Assembly: GCA_030657355.1 (NCBI GenBank)
Contig: CP131056.1
Span: 1,880,501-1,944,500 of the forward strand
Reading direction: 5' to 3'
Source: Radicibacter daui
GTDB taxonomy: Bacteria > Pseudomonadota > Alphaproteobacteria > Radicibacterales > Radicibacteraceae
Length of the DNA stretch: 64,000 nt
In this document: positions 33,650 to 41,997 of the stretch, in pieces
How the letters are laid out: every line of letters starts with the position of its first letter
Position numbering within the stretch: position 1 is the first letter of the stretch
The notes under the pieces: generated by a model
The model's database searches: none
What the model was told of the DNA's origin: nothing
Seen by the model: the letters and a program-made list of their open reading frames with translations, nothing else
Translations under genes and position numbers: made by a program

Positions 33650-34008
33650 GAACAGGCTCCTGTGACGCTCGGGCTGCAGCAGGTGGACAGGGTCTTGAAG
33701 GCCGGATCGCAGATGTCGGGGTGGCCCCCGCAGCAATCGCGCATCAGGAATTCGATGAGGCCGGAGAGGGCCGGATAGGCCGCGGCATAGAGGATGGAGC
33801 GCCCGTCGCGGCGGGAGGTGACGAGCCCGGCCTGTTCCAGATGGCTCAGATGGAAGGACATGCGCGAGGAGGAGGCGCCATCCATCGCATCGCCGATGGC
33901 GCCGGCCGGCAGACCCTCGGGCCCGGCGGTGACCAGCAACCGCACGATGCGCAGGCGGGTTTCCTGCGACAGCGCGGCGAAAGCGGCAAGGGCTTGCTTT
34001 TCGTCCAT
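33646..34008 (-). CDS. arsR: ArsR-family arsenic-responsive repressor
   Basis: Winged-helix metalloregulator of 120 aa (LSQETRLRIVRLL, then the recognition helix SSSRMSFHLSHLEQAGLV). The classic CVC box in the DNA-binding helix is absent. Candidate As(III) ligands are instead clustered near the C-terminus: C92, C93, C100, C110, C111 and C119. This matches ArsR types that bind metalloid through C-terminal cysteines. First gene of the ars operon; the divergent gap to the DUF6428 gene holds a palindromic operator. Confidence 0.92.
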   Translation of the reverse strand: MDEKQALAAFAALSQETRLRIVRLLVTAGPEGLPAGAIGDAMDGASSSRMSFHLSHLEQAGLVTSRRDGRSILYAAAYPALSGLIEFLMRDCCGGHPDICDPAFKTLSTCCSPSVTGACS

Positions 34009-34023
34009 TGATATCTCAACATC

Positions 34024-34037
34024 TCAACAGTTGTTGA
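34024..34037. promoter_or_regulatory. Candidate ArsR operator
   Basis: TCAACA-GT-TGTTGA is a perfect inverted repeat in the 47-base gap between arsR and the divergent DUF6428 gene. The adjoining ATCTCAAC is repeated in tandem from 34013. Its place would let ArsR repress both transcripts. Confidence 0.65.
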
Positions 34038-34055
34038 AATAAAGGATAGCCCATC

Positions 34056-34595
34056 ATGTCAGTCAATGCCAGAGAGAATGCCGCCCTGGACGCCGGGGCG
34101 GTTGAGGTTGATTTCGGCGGGGATGCGTCGCTTGCGGCGCTGCTGGGGGCACTTGCGGCCCATGGCGACAAGGCGCTGGTGATCGACTATGGCGGGCGTA
34201 CGGTGCGGCCCGGCTATCACATCACCGAGGTAAAGGCCGGTTCCTTCGTCACGCTGGATTGCGGCGGTAACCCCGATGCGTGGCAGGAAACGGTGCTGCA
34301 GGTGGAAGACCTGCCGGCGGAAGAAGGGCGGGCGCCGATGGGCGTCGCCAAATTCCGCGCCATTCTGGGCAAGGTGGCCGAGAAGGTGGCGCTGGCGCCG
34401 GAAGGCCGGCTGACCGTGGAGGTGGGGCCGCCGGATCAGCCAATGCAGGTTTATGATGTGGGGGCGCTGAGCGTTGCCGCCGGCGAGGCGCGGTTGAAGC
34501 TCATGGCGCGGGCGGCCATCTGCAAGCCGAGGCACCGAGCGGCCCTTGCCAGCGCGGTGCCGGCCTGCTGCGGCGCCGGGGCGGGGTGCTGCTAA
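34056..34595 (+). CDS. DUF6428-like arsenic-locus protein with Cys-rich tail
   Basis: Protein of 179 aa. Its core (LVIDYGGRTVRPGYHITEVKAG, then DCGGNPDAWQETVLQ) resembles the DUF6428 proteins often found beside arsR genes; their function is unknown. The C-terminus ends in two CC pairs (C171, C172, C178, C179), suitable for binding As(III), although this is only inferred. It is divergent from arsR across a shared palindrome, so it should be arsenic-inducible. The ATG at 34056 follows AAAGGATAGCCCATC. A strong terminator follows. Confidence 0.78.
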   Translation: MSVNARENAALDAGAVEVDFGGDASLAALLGALAAHGDKALVIDYGGRTVRPGYHITEVKAGSFVTLDCGGNPDAWQETVLQVEDLPAEEGRAPMGVAKFRAILGKVAEKVALAPEGRLTVEVGPPDQPMQVYDVGALSVAAGEARLKLMARAAICKPRHRAALASAVPACCGAGAGCC

Positions 34596-34640
34596 GTCTC
34601 AGGCGTCTCCGGGCCCCGGCCCGGCAGGACGCAGAAAAAC

Positions 34641-34682
34641 AAAATGCCCGCCATGGCCCATATCGGGCATGGCGGGCATTTT
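34641..34682. terminator. Bidirectional terminator between the DUF6428 gene and rpmF
   Basis: A 15-bp perfect stem (34641-34655 with 34668-34682) that begins with AAAA and ends with TTTT. It lies between the two convergent genes and can end both. Confidence 0.85.
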
Positions 34683-34736
34683 GGAACTGCCTCGTCGCGG
34701 CTGCCTAAGCGGAAGCTGCGCCAGGAGGCAGGGGTA

Positions 34737-34916
34737 TCAGTCCTCGACCTTGAGGATCTGCTTGCCGCGATACTTGCCGGTCGTCAGGTCGATGTGATGA
34801 CGACGGCGCAGCTCGCCGCTGTCCTTGTCTTCGATGTAGCCCGGAGCCTTCAGCGCGTCATGAGCGCGGCGCATGCCCTGCTTGGAGCGCGAGGTTTTAG
34901 CCTTAGGAACGGCCAT
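34737..34916 (-). CDS. rpmF: 50S ribosomal protein L32
   Basis: Ribosomal protein L32, 59 aa. The N-terminus [20 protein letters not shown] and [15 protein letters not shown] are diagnostic. Like other alphaproteobacterial L32 it lacks the zinc-ribbon cysteines. The ATG at 34916 has AAGGAA directly upstream; a longer open frame to 35042 is not coding. Confidence 0.97.
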   Translation of the reverse strand: MAVPKAKTSRSKQGMRRAHDALKAPGYIEDKDSGELRRRHHIDLTTGKYRGKQILKVED

Positions 34917-35101
34917 TTCCTTGAACCTTCTCTCAAATTGCCTTGCCGACCACCGCGCCAGCCCGGTTGCCGGGGAATGAACCCTGAAGTCTCGCTGGGG
35001 AGATAGGCGGCGGAACATAGTCGCACTGCCCTTGTGAGGCAAGCGATAATTGTACCCGTTCGCGCTGATCTGCCCTGCTGTCAGGGCGGGGCTTCAATAA
35101 C

Positions 35102-35695
35102 TCAGATGCCGTGCAGAGTCACGACTTCTTGCAAGGTCGGGCGCGGGCGCTCCTGCGGGGCTTCCGAACGCGAGCCGATATGGATGAAACCGAGCAGCGT
35201 GTCGTCCTCGCCATATCCCAGCGCCTTGCGCACCGAAGGCGAATAGGCCGGCCATTCGGTCAGCCACTGGGCGGCATATCCCAGGGCATGGGCGGCGATG
35301 ATCATGTTCTGGCACACCGCGCCGCCGGACATCAGCTGCTCGAAATGCGGCACCTTGCCCTCTACCGGGGTGAGAGTGACCACGGCCACCAGCGGCGCGA
35401 TCTGCACGCGCTGGCGCCAGAAATCCACCTTGCCGTCATCGGTGGCGGCCTCGGCCCCCTGGGGGGCCTCGCTGACAAAGGCACCGGCAAGGATATCGCC
35501 AAGACGCGCCCGCTCGGCGCCGGCGAAAATCTGGATACGCCAGGGGGCAAGCTTGCCATGATCGGGCACGCGGGTTGCCGCGCGCAGGATAAGCTCCAGT
35601 TCGGCCGCACCCGGCCCCGGCTCCACCATGGTGGCGGCAAGCGCCGAGCGGCGGGTGAGCAGCAGGTCGATCATGGGCTGGTTGACGGATGACAT
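35102..35695 (-). CDS. Nitroreductase family flavoprotein (YdjA-like)
   Basis: FMN-dependent oxidoreductase of 197 aa. It has the short YdjA/TdsD-type markers LLTRRSALAATM, RVPDHGKLAPWRIQIF, GGAVCQNMIIAAHALGYAAQWLT and GFIHIGS. Proteins of this kind use NAD(P)H and FMN; natural substrates are not known. It is the only gene between rpmF and tam on its strand, so it probably has its own promoter. Confidence 0.88.
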   Translation of the reverse strand: MSSVNQPMIDLLLTRRSALAATMVEPGPGAAELELILRAATRVPDHGKLAPWRIQIFAGAERARLGDILAGAFVSEAPQGAEAATDDGKVDFWRQRVQIAPLVAVVTLTPVEGKVPHFEQLMSGGAVCQNMIIAAHALGYAAQWLTEWPAYSPSVRKALGYGEDDTLLGFIHIGSRSEAPQERPRPTLQEVVTLHGI

Positions 35696-35940
35696 AGGCT
35701 GTCCCTGGTCGTGGAAATCTTGAAGCGAAGAGGCCGCCGGTGCGGGTTGCGGCGAGACTGGCGGTTTTGAGATTTGTTCGCAAGTGGGCGCGACCCGGCG
35801 CCCCGGCAGCCTGTGAGGCCCTTCACGAAGCTTGCAGGAAGGGGCCGGAACACCAGATCATTCTCTTAAATCGCCGGCGTCCGCAACCCGGGCCCGGCGA
35901 AGCACGGCCTCAAAGTGCCAGGACAACAGGGAGAGAAACG

Positions 35941-36717
35941 ATGAGCTGGGATCCGGGAACCTATCTTGGTTTTGCCGACGAGAGGCTGCGGCCCGGCCTT
36001 GATCTCATGATGCATCTGCCGCCGGCCGAGGCGCGGCGCGTGGTCGATCTTGGCTGCGGCACCGGCTCGCTGACGGCGCGGCTCGCCCGGCGCCTGCCGG
36101 CGGCCCATGTGCTGGGGCTCGATAATTCGCCCACCATGCTGGCGCGGGCCAGGCGCGATGAGAGCGAACCCAATCTCGACTGGCAGGAAGGCGGCATTGC
36201 CGAATGGGCCGGGGAGCGGGACGCCCAGCCGGTGGACCTTATCTATAGCAACGCGGCGCTGCACTGGCTGCCGGACCATGCCGGGCTGTTTCCAAAGCTG
36301 GTGGCACGGCTGGTGCCCGGCGGCATTCTGGCGGTGCAGATGCCGCGCAACTTCGCCGCGCCCTCGCATCAGGCGCTTTATACGCTGGCCCGCACGCCGC
36401 GCTGGGCCAGCAAACTGAAGCTGGAGAGCGAGCCGGTCTCGGAGCCGGCTTTCTATCTGGATTTGCTGGAGCCTTATGGCGCGCTCGATCTGTGGGAGAC
36501 GCATTACCAGCATGTGCTGCGCGGGCCGGATCCGGTCTTCAACTGGGTGTCGGGCACGACGCTGACGCCGGTAAAGGCCGCGCTGGATCCCGATGAATAT
36601 GAGGCCTTCTGCGCCGACTATCGCGAGCTGCTGGCGAAGGCCTATCCGCCGCGCGCCAATGGCACCACGCTCTTTGCCTTCCGCCGGCTGTTCCTGATGC
36701 TGCGGGTGCCGCACTGA
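35941..36717 (+). CDS. tam: Trans-aconitate 2-methyltransferase
   Basis: SAM-dependent methyltransferase of 258 aa that esterifies trans-aconitate, an inhibitory by-product of the citric acid cycle. The SAM motif VVDLGCGTGSLTARLA, the N-terminal SWDPGTYLGFADERLRP, and DLIYSNAALHWLPDH closely follow Tam. The ATG has a GGGAGAGAAACG leader. The 245 bases upstream show no other gene or clear site. Confidence 0.9.
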   Translation: MSWDPGTYLGFADERLRPGLDLMMHLPPAEARRVVDLGCGTGSLTARLARRLPAAHVLGLDNSPTMLARARRDESEPNLDWQEGGIAEWAGERDAQPVDLIYSNAALHWLPDHAGLFPKLVARLVPGGILAVQMPRNFAAPSHQALYTLARTPRWASKLKLESEPVSEPAFYLDLLEPYGALDLWETHYQHVLRGPDPVFNWVSGTTLTPVKAALDPDEYEAFCADYRELLAKAYPPRANGTTLFAFRRLFLMLRVPH

Positions 36718-36829
36718 AAGCAGGATGCGGGCGGGGAGGCACTGAAAGCGCTTGCCCTTCGGCGCGTACTGGTTAGGCTCCGGCCGGATTTCCTTCTTTA
36801 TTGTCCGCCCTTGCCGGAGTTCGCGAGCG

Positions 36830-38476
36830 ATGTCGAGCCTTACCCAGTCCGCCGCCTGGAGCGCCCTTGCCAAACATCATGTCGCCGTGCGCGACACGCA
36901 GATGCGTGACCTGTTTGCGGCCGATGGCGAGCGTTTCAAGCGCTTTTCGCTGACAGTCGGCGGGCGGCTGCTGATCGACTATTCCAAGAACCGCATCACT
37001 GCAGAGACGATGGATCTGCTGCTGGGCCTTGCCCGTCAGGTGGGGCTGGAAGGCTGGCGCGAGCGCATGTTTGCCGGCGAGCCGATTAATGTCACGGAAG
37101 GGCGCGCCGTGCTGCATGTGGCGCTGCGCGACCGCTCCGACCGCGTGATCAAGGTGGATGGCGAGGATGTGAAGCCCGGCATCGCCCACGTGCTCGCCCG
37201 CATGAAGGCTTTTGCCACCGCGGTACGGAGCGGCGAGTGGAAGGGCTATACCGGCAAACCCATCAAGGCAGTGGTCAATATCGGCATCGGCGGCTCCGAC
37301 CTTGGCCCGGTGATGGTCTATGAGGCGCTGAAACCCTTCAGCGACCGCGAGCTTGCCGTGCGCTTCGTCTCCAATGTCGACGGTACGCACATGGCGGAGA
37401 CGCTGCGCGACCTCGACCCGGAGACGACGCTGTTCATCATCGCCTCCAAGACCTTCACCACCCAGGAAACCATGACCAATGCCGAGACGGCGCGGCTGTG
37501 GTTCCTCAATGCGGCGAAGGACAAGGCGGCGGTTGCCAGGCATTTCGTCGCGCTCTCCACCAACAGCAAGGCGGTCGGCGAGTTCGGCATTGCCGCCGAT
37601 AACATGTTCGAGTTCTGGGACTGGGTTGGCGGGCGCTATAGCCTGTGGTCGGCCATCGGTCTGCCGATCATGATCGGCATCGGTCCGGATAATTTCGACC
37701 GTCTGCTCGATGGCGCCCATGCCATGGACGAGCATTTCCGCACCGCCCCGCTGGAAGCCAACGCTCCGGTACTGCTGGGCCTGCTCGGGGTCTGGTATGT
37801 CGATTTCTTCGGTGTGCGCAGCCAGGCCGTGCTGCCCTATGACCAGTATCTGCACCGGCTTGCCGCCTATCTGCAGCAGGCGGATATGGAATCGAATGGC
37901 AAATATGTCGGCCGCGACAACAAGCCGGTCGATTACGCCACTGGCCCGGTGCTGTTCGGCGAGCCGGGCACCAATGGCCAGCACAGCTTCTATCAGCTGA
38001 TACACCAGGGCACCGAAGTCATCCCGTGCGATTTCATCGCGCCGGCCAAGACCCACAACCCGGTGCAGGGCGGCCTGCATCACCGCATCCTGCTCTCCAA
38101 CGTCTTTGCCCAGGCCGAAGCGCTGATGACCGGCAAGAGCGCGGAGACGGTGCGCAAGGAGCTGGAAGGCAAGCTTTCCGGCGAGGCGCTGGAAGCCGCC
38201 ATTCCGCACCGTGTCTTCCCAGGCAACCGCCCGTCCAACACGCTGCTGGTCGATGTGCTCGACCCTTATACGCTCGGCATGCTGGTTGCCCTTTATGAGC
38301 ACAAGATCTTCGTGCAGGGCATTCTCTGGAATGTGAACAGCTACGACCAGTTCGGTGTCGAGCTGGGCAAGCAGCTGGCCAAGGCCATCCTGCCGGAGCT
38401 GGAAGGCGAGGGCGCGGTGACGAGCCATGACGGCTCCACCAACGGCCTCATCAACGCCTGGAAGGCGTGGCGCTGA
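36830..38476 (+). CDS. pgi: Glucose-6-phosphate isomerase
   Basis: Interconverts glucose-6-phosphate and fructose-6-phosphate in the cytosol; 548 aa, matching E. coli Pgi. Signatures include [33 protein letters not shown], the catalytic Glu in [20 protein letters not shown] and the C-terminal lysine in [14 protein letters not shown]. The ATG at 36830 gives the standard N-terminus; an in-frame start at 36752 is not needed. It converges on yqaA. Confidence 0.96.
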   Translation: MSSLTQSAAWSALAKHHVAVRDTQMRDLFAADGERFKRFSLTVGGRLLIDYSKNRITAETMDLLLGLARQVGLEGWRERMFAGEPINVTEGRAVLHVALRDRSDRVIKVDGEDVKPGIAHVLARMKAFATAVRSGEWKGYTGKPIKAVVNIGIGGSDLGPVMVYEALKPFSDRELAVRFVSNVDGTHMAETLRDLDPETTLFIIASKTFTTQETMTNAETARLWFLNAAKDKAAVARHFVALSTNSKAVGEFGIAADNMFEFWDWVGGRYSLWSAIGLPIMIGIGPDNFDRLLDGAHAMDEHFRTAPLEANAPVLLGLLGVWYVDFFGVRSQAVLPYDQYLHRLAAYLQQADMESNGKYVGRDNKPVDYATGPVLFGEPGTNGQHSFYQLIHQGTEVIPCDFIAPAKTHNPVQGGLHHRILLSNVFAQAEALMTGKSAETVRKELEGKLSGEALEAAIPHRVFPGNRPSNTLLVDVLDPYTLGMLVALYEHKIFVQGILWNVNSYDQFGVELGKQLAKAILPELEGEGAVTSHDGSTNGLINAWKAWR

Positions 38477-38494
38477 GGCGCGTCAGAGTACCCG

Positions 38495-38938
38495 TCACAG
38501 CACCTGCTGCCCGCCGAGCACCAGCGCGGCGAGCAGCAGATATCGCCCGACCTTGGCGAGGGTGACGAGGGCAAGGAAAATCCAGAACGGCTCGCGCATC
38601 ACGCCGGCCATCAGCGTCAGCGGATCGCCGATGATCGGGGCCCAGCTGAGTAGCAGCGACCAGCGCCCGTAGCGATGATACCAGGCCTGCGCCCGGCTCA
38701 GCGCCTTTTCGCTGACCGGGAACCAGCGCCGGTGGCGGTAATGCTCGATGCCGCGCCCGAGAAGCCAGTTGATGATAGAGCCCAGCACATTGCCGGTGCT
38801 GGCCGCGATCAGCAGCAGGGCGGGCGGATGGCCGGCAAGCAGCAGGGCACCCAGCAGCGCTTCGGACTGCGCCGGCAGCAGGGTTGCCGCCACCAGCGCG
38901 GCGAAAAACAGGCTGAGGCAAGCGGCAAGCGTGCTCAA
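38495..38938 (-). CDS. yqaA: YqaA-family inner membrane protein
   Basis: Small DedA-related membrane protein of 147 aa with about four helices. It follows E. coli YqaA closely: AATLLPAQSEALL, TGNVLGSIINWLLGR, RYGRWSLLLSWAPIIGDPLTLMAG and KVGRYLLLAAL. DedA-type proteins affect membrane lipid and proton-motive-force homeostasis; the exact role of YqaA is unknown. The start is a TTG at 38938, 7 bases after the upstream stop, so translation is probably coupled. Confidence 0.85.
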   Translation of the reverse strand: MSTLAACLSLFFAALVAATLLPAQSEALLGALLLAGHPPALLLIAASTGNVLGSIINWLLGRGIEHYRHRRWFPVSEKALSRAQAWYHRYGRWSLLLSWAPIIGDPLTLMAGVMREPFWIFLALVTLAKVGRYLLLAALVLGGQQVL

Positions 38939-38945
38939 GGCCGGC

Positions 38946-39788
38946 TCATTTGGCTACGCTACCCGTGTCGTCGCTCTTCTTGCCGTCGCTCTCCTTGTCG
39001 CCCTGCTCCGGGCGTGGGCGGCGGGGATGCGGATATCCCTCCGGCTCCGGCAGGCCGGGCAGGCGCAGCTGGTTGCGCGCATCCTCGTCATCCTCACCCT
39101 CATCCATCTCCGCAGAGATGAGACGGGCAAGTTCGGCCAGCTGCGCGCCGACATCGTCGCGGCTGGCGGCATAATTCGTTTCGGCTGCAGACTTGGCCGT
39201 GTCCGCAGCCGGTTCAGCGACCGGCTTGGCCGGCTGGCGCAGGGCGCCCAGCAGCGGGTCATCCTGGGCAAGGCGCAGGCGGAAATTCAGCTGGCTGCGG
39301 CGCGAGCGGAAAAGCCAGGGCAGCCAGCAGAAAAGGAGCACCAGCAAGAGCCCGGGGAAGACCAGCTGCCCGAGCCATTCCAGCGCGCTGCTTGCCGCCT
39401 CATGGGTGACGCCGAGAGCGTTGAAGGCGACCATGATGAGCAGGTAAGGCAGCAGGATGACGCTGCAGAACCAGGCGTAGAGGACCGGAAAAGCCCGCAG
39501 GCGGGCGATGCAGGCAAGTGCCATCAGCCAGCTGCCGAGGCCGGCGGCGGCGCTCAGGGTCGGCACCAGCAGGAACCAGGGCCTCACCTGCGGCAAAAGG
39601 TCTGCAAGGCGCAGCAGCAGGGCCGGCAGACCGTCATAATCCTGCACGATCCTGATCTCGGCTCCAATCAGCAGCGGCGCTGCGATGAGCAGGATGACCA
39701 GCAGGGTTTCCGCCGGCCCGGCACCGAAGAGCGGGTGCTGGCGGGCGGTGCCGGGGCCGACGGGTATCCAGAGCTGCTTTTGAGCCAT
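38946..39788 (-). CDS. Membrane protein of unknown function (four helices, charged tail)
   Basis: Not confidently recognised. The 280-aa protein has about four hydrophobic segments (near 28-45, 75-95, 103-127 and 140-160), then a basic patch RSRRSQLNFRLR and a long hydrophilic tail rich in Asp, Glu, Lys and Pro. The arrangement loosely recalls DUF2569 membrane proteins, but no motif proves it. It is followed by yqaA on the same strand with 7 bases between them. Confidence 0.7.
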   Translation of the reverse strand: MAQKQLWIPVGPGTARQHPLFGAGPAETLLVILLIAAPLLIGAEIRIVQDYDGLPALLLRLADLLPQVRPWFLLVPTLSAAAGLGSWLMALACIARLRAFPVLYAWFCSVILLPYLLIMVAFNALGVTHEAASSALEWLGQLVFPGLLLVLLFCWLPWLFRSRRSQLNFRLRLAQDDPLLGALRQPAKPVAEPAADTAKSAAETNYAASRDDVGAQLAELARLISAEMDEGEDDEDARNQLRLPGLPEPEGYPHPRRPRPEQGDKESDGKKSDDTGSVAK

Positions 39789-39863
39789 TCCGGTAACTTA
39801 TTATTCCGAAAAACGTTACTGACGTAGCCGCTTCATGACGCGCCAAGATGACAGCACTGAGGC

Positions 39864-39877
39864 TTGACCTGCATCAA
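39864..39877. promoter_or_regulatory. FNR/CRP-family (Fnr/FixK-like) binding site
   Basis: TTGAC-CTGC-ATCAA matches the FNR consensus TTGAT-N4-ATCAA at 9 of 10 fixed positions. It lies 102 bases upstream of the universal stress protein start, a place suitable for activation under low oxygen. Confidence 0.7.
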
Positions 39878-39978
39878 GGCGCAGCCAGGCGGTCCCGTGG
39901 TCTAGTCCAGATCACAGCAGAACACGAGCGCCAGAACATCAAGAGCTCAAGCTCATACTGAAAGAAGGAGAGGTCGTC

Positions 39979-40791
39979 ATGGCGATTAAGGATCTTCTGG
40001 TTTACCTGGACACGTGGGAAGGGTCAGCCAAGCGCCTGGAAGCGGCCATCGATCTTGCCGCCACCATCCGCGCCTCGGTTTCGGCGCTTTACGTGATCCG
40101 GCTTCTGGATCTCCAGCCCTACATGATGGGCCCGATCTCCGCCGACATTCTGGAGGCTGACCGCGAGCGGCGCCTCAAGGAAGCGGAATTCGTGAAGGAA
40201 AAGGTGGCCGCCCTTGCCGACAAGCGCGGCGTGCCCGTGGAAATGCGCTTCGCCGAAGGCGTGGCTGCACCGCTGCTCAGCCTGCACGGCCATTACAGCG
40301 ACCTGATCGTCGCCGGGCCGGGCGGCGCGACGGACGATGGTGGCATGGCGGCCGAAGCGCTGCTGGGCAGCGGGCGCCCGGTGCTGGTGGTGCCGAAGGA
40401 CGGCATCAAGGAAACGATCGGCGACAATATCTTCGTTGCCTGGTCGGCGAGCCGCGAATCCACTCGCGCCCTGCATGATGCGCTGCCGCTGCTGTGTGCC
40501 GCCAACCAGGTCTATGTCGGGCTCTTCAATCCCGACCAGAGCGGCAATGGCGAACCGGGCCAGGATGTGGCCCGCCATCTTGCCCGCCACGGCGTGAATG
40601 TGACGGTGGTCTCCGAGGTGACCTCCGAGCTTTCCGTCGGCGATGCCATCCTCAACAAGGCCAAGGTGCTGGGCTGCGACCTGGTGGTGATGGGTGGTTA
40701 TGGCCACTCGCGCCTGCGCGAGTTCGCCTTCGGCGGTGTCACGCGGGACGTGCTCGCCAATGCGGCGCTGCCGGTCTTCATGTCGCACTAG
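39979..40791 (+). CDS. Tandem universal stress protein
   Basis: Two UspA domains in 270 aa. The first (about 1-140) lacks an obvious ATP loop. The second (about 148-270) ends with VVMGGYGHSRLREFAFGGVTRDVL, the G-x2-G-x9-G-[ST] ATP-binding motif. Such tandem proteins are often induced in stationary phase or oxygen limitation, which agrees with the FNR-type site upstream. The start has a strong AAGGAG. A terminator follows, so it appears to be a single-gene unit. Confidence 0.9.
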   Translation: MAIKDLLVYLDTWEGSAKRLEAAIDLAATIRASVSALYVIRLLDLQPYMMGPISADILEADRERRLKEAEFVKEKVAALADKRGVPVEMRFAEGVAAPLLSLHGHYSDLIVAGPGGATDDGGMAAEALLGSGRPVLVVPKDGIKETIGDNIFVAWSASRESTRALHDALPLLCAANQVYVGLFNPDQSGNGEPGQDVARHLARHGVNVTVVSEVTSELSVGDAILNKAKVLGCDLVVMGGYGHSRLREFAFGGVTRDVLANAALPVFMSH

Positions 40792-40821
40792 GACCGCACG
40801 ACGCAACACTAGCGTCCGGTA

Positions 40822-40866
40822 ATCGGCCCCGCATCCGCCATTGGCAGGTGCGGGGCCGATGTTTTT
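40822..40866 (+). terminator. Terminator after the universal stress gene
   Basis: A perfect 12-bp stem (40822-40833 with 40849-40860) around a 15-base loop, followed by GTTTTT. Confidence 0.8.
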
Positions 40867-40913
40867 CGGGCTATACCGGCAGCAGCGAGATTGGCCAGTT
40901 TTGACGGAAAGCG

Positions 40914-41501
40914 ATGGCGAAGCAGGGCGTTCTGTTCGAGTTCGAGCCGGAAAGCGCGGCAGTGGCGGCGCACAAGGTGGGCGGCAAGGTAAAGACGGCA
41001 TTGCCGGCAGGCCTGCGCGGCGATGCGGTGTTCAGCGAGTGCGGGCGCTATCGCCCGCTGCTGCGGCGCTGGGTGGGCGATGCTTTTCCCGAGCGCTACG
41101 CCATGTGGATCGGCATGAATGCCAGCACGGCGACCGCTGAAGCCAATGACCCGACCATTACGCGCGAGTGGGGCTTTACCACCCGCGAGGGCTATAGCGG
41201 TTATCTCAAGTGCAATATCGGCGACTATCGCGCAACCGACCCCAAGGCGCTGTTGCAGCCGGGCATCGAAGCGCGCTCGTCCGCCAATCTGCCGGCGATC
41301 CTGACGGCGGCACGCAAGGCCTGCATCGTCATCGTGTGTCACGGCAAGCTCAATCAGGCGCTGAAGCCGCATGGCGATGAGACGGTGGCGGCGCTCCGGG
41401 CCGAAGGCATCGAGCTCTGGTGCCTTGGCGTCAATGGCGATGGCAGCCCCAAGCACCCGCTTTACCTGCGCGCAGACGCCCCGCTGATACGATTGCCGTG
41501 A
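40914..41501 (+). CDS. DUF1643 family protein
   Basis: Cytosolic protein of 195 aa with the DUF1643 markers CGRYRPLLRRWVGD, MWIGMNASTATAEANDPTI and a C-terminal LWCLGVNGDGSPKHPLYL. The biochemical function of the family is unknown; members occur widely and some lie near mobile elements, but no such element is seen here. It converges on the PAS gene. Confidence 0.85.
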   Translation: MAKQGVLFEFEPESAAVAAHKVGGKVKTALPAGLRGDAVFSECGRYRPLLRRWVGDAFPERYAMWIGMNASTATAEANDPTITREWGFTTREGYSGYLKCNIGDYRATDPKALLQPGIEARSSANLPAILTAARKACIVIVCHGKLNQALKPHGDETVAALRAEGIELWCLGVNGDGSPKHPLYLRADAPLIRLP

Positions 41502-41518
41502 TTTTTCGGCCGGCCCGG

Positions 41519-41965
41519 TCAGGGCTGGTTGGCGCACTCGGCCGGGCGGACGATAAGCCCGACGAGGTGGATGGCTTCGCCCGGCGCTTCCGGCGCCGGG
41601 GCGAGCGGCAGCACCAGACCTTCCGCTTTCCAGTGGCGGCCGGTGAGGCTGTCCAGGTCGCCGGCAAAAGACTCGTCCTTGCCGGTGCCCAGATGCGGGG
41701 CGATGAGGCCGGCGAGGGGCGTTGCCGCCAGTCTTGCATCGGAAAGCGGGGCGCCGCAGGCATCGCGCACGCCGGTGCCTGTCCAGGTGATGGTAACGGC
41801 CTCTCCGGCACCCTTTAGCCACAGCAGATGCGGCACCAGCGGCATCATCTGTATGGGCGCGATCGCGTCATGCGCCGGCAGGGCGCTGCCGTCCGTGCGA
41901 GCGGCATGCCACAGGCCATAGAGCCGCGACAGGGTCGGGTGCAGGGCGGCGATTGCAGGAGACAT
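41519..41965 (-). CDS. PAS_5-type PAS domain protein
   Basis: Single-domain protein of 148 aa. It has the alphaproteobacterial PAS_5 pattern LYGLWHAARTDGSALPAHDAI followed by a beta-sheet core (VTITWTGTGV, LVLPLAPA, HLVGLIV). No output domain is present, so it may act as a sensing partner. It lies 32 bases downstream of a sensor kinase gene on the same strand, suggesting co-transcription and perhaps shared signalling. Confidence 0.8.
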   Translation of the reverse strand: MSPAIAALHPTLSRLYGLWHAARTDGSALPAHDAIAPIQMMPLVPHLLWLKGAGEAVTITWTGTGVRDACGAPLSDARLAATPLAGLIAPHLGTGKDESFAGDLDSLTGRHWKAEGLVLPLAPAPEAPGEAIHLVGLIVRPAECANQP

Positions 41966-41997
41966 CGGGAAAACTCTTTGAGGCAGCGGGCGCCGGC

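Noticed and set aside
36773..38428. Antisense open frame opposite pgi
   Set aside because: pgi is fully conserved on the + strand; the antisense translation has no recognisable features.
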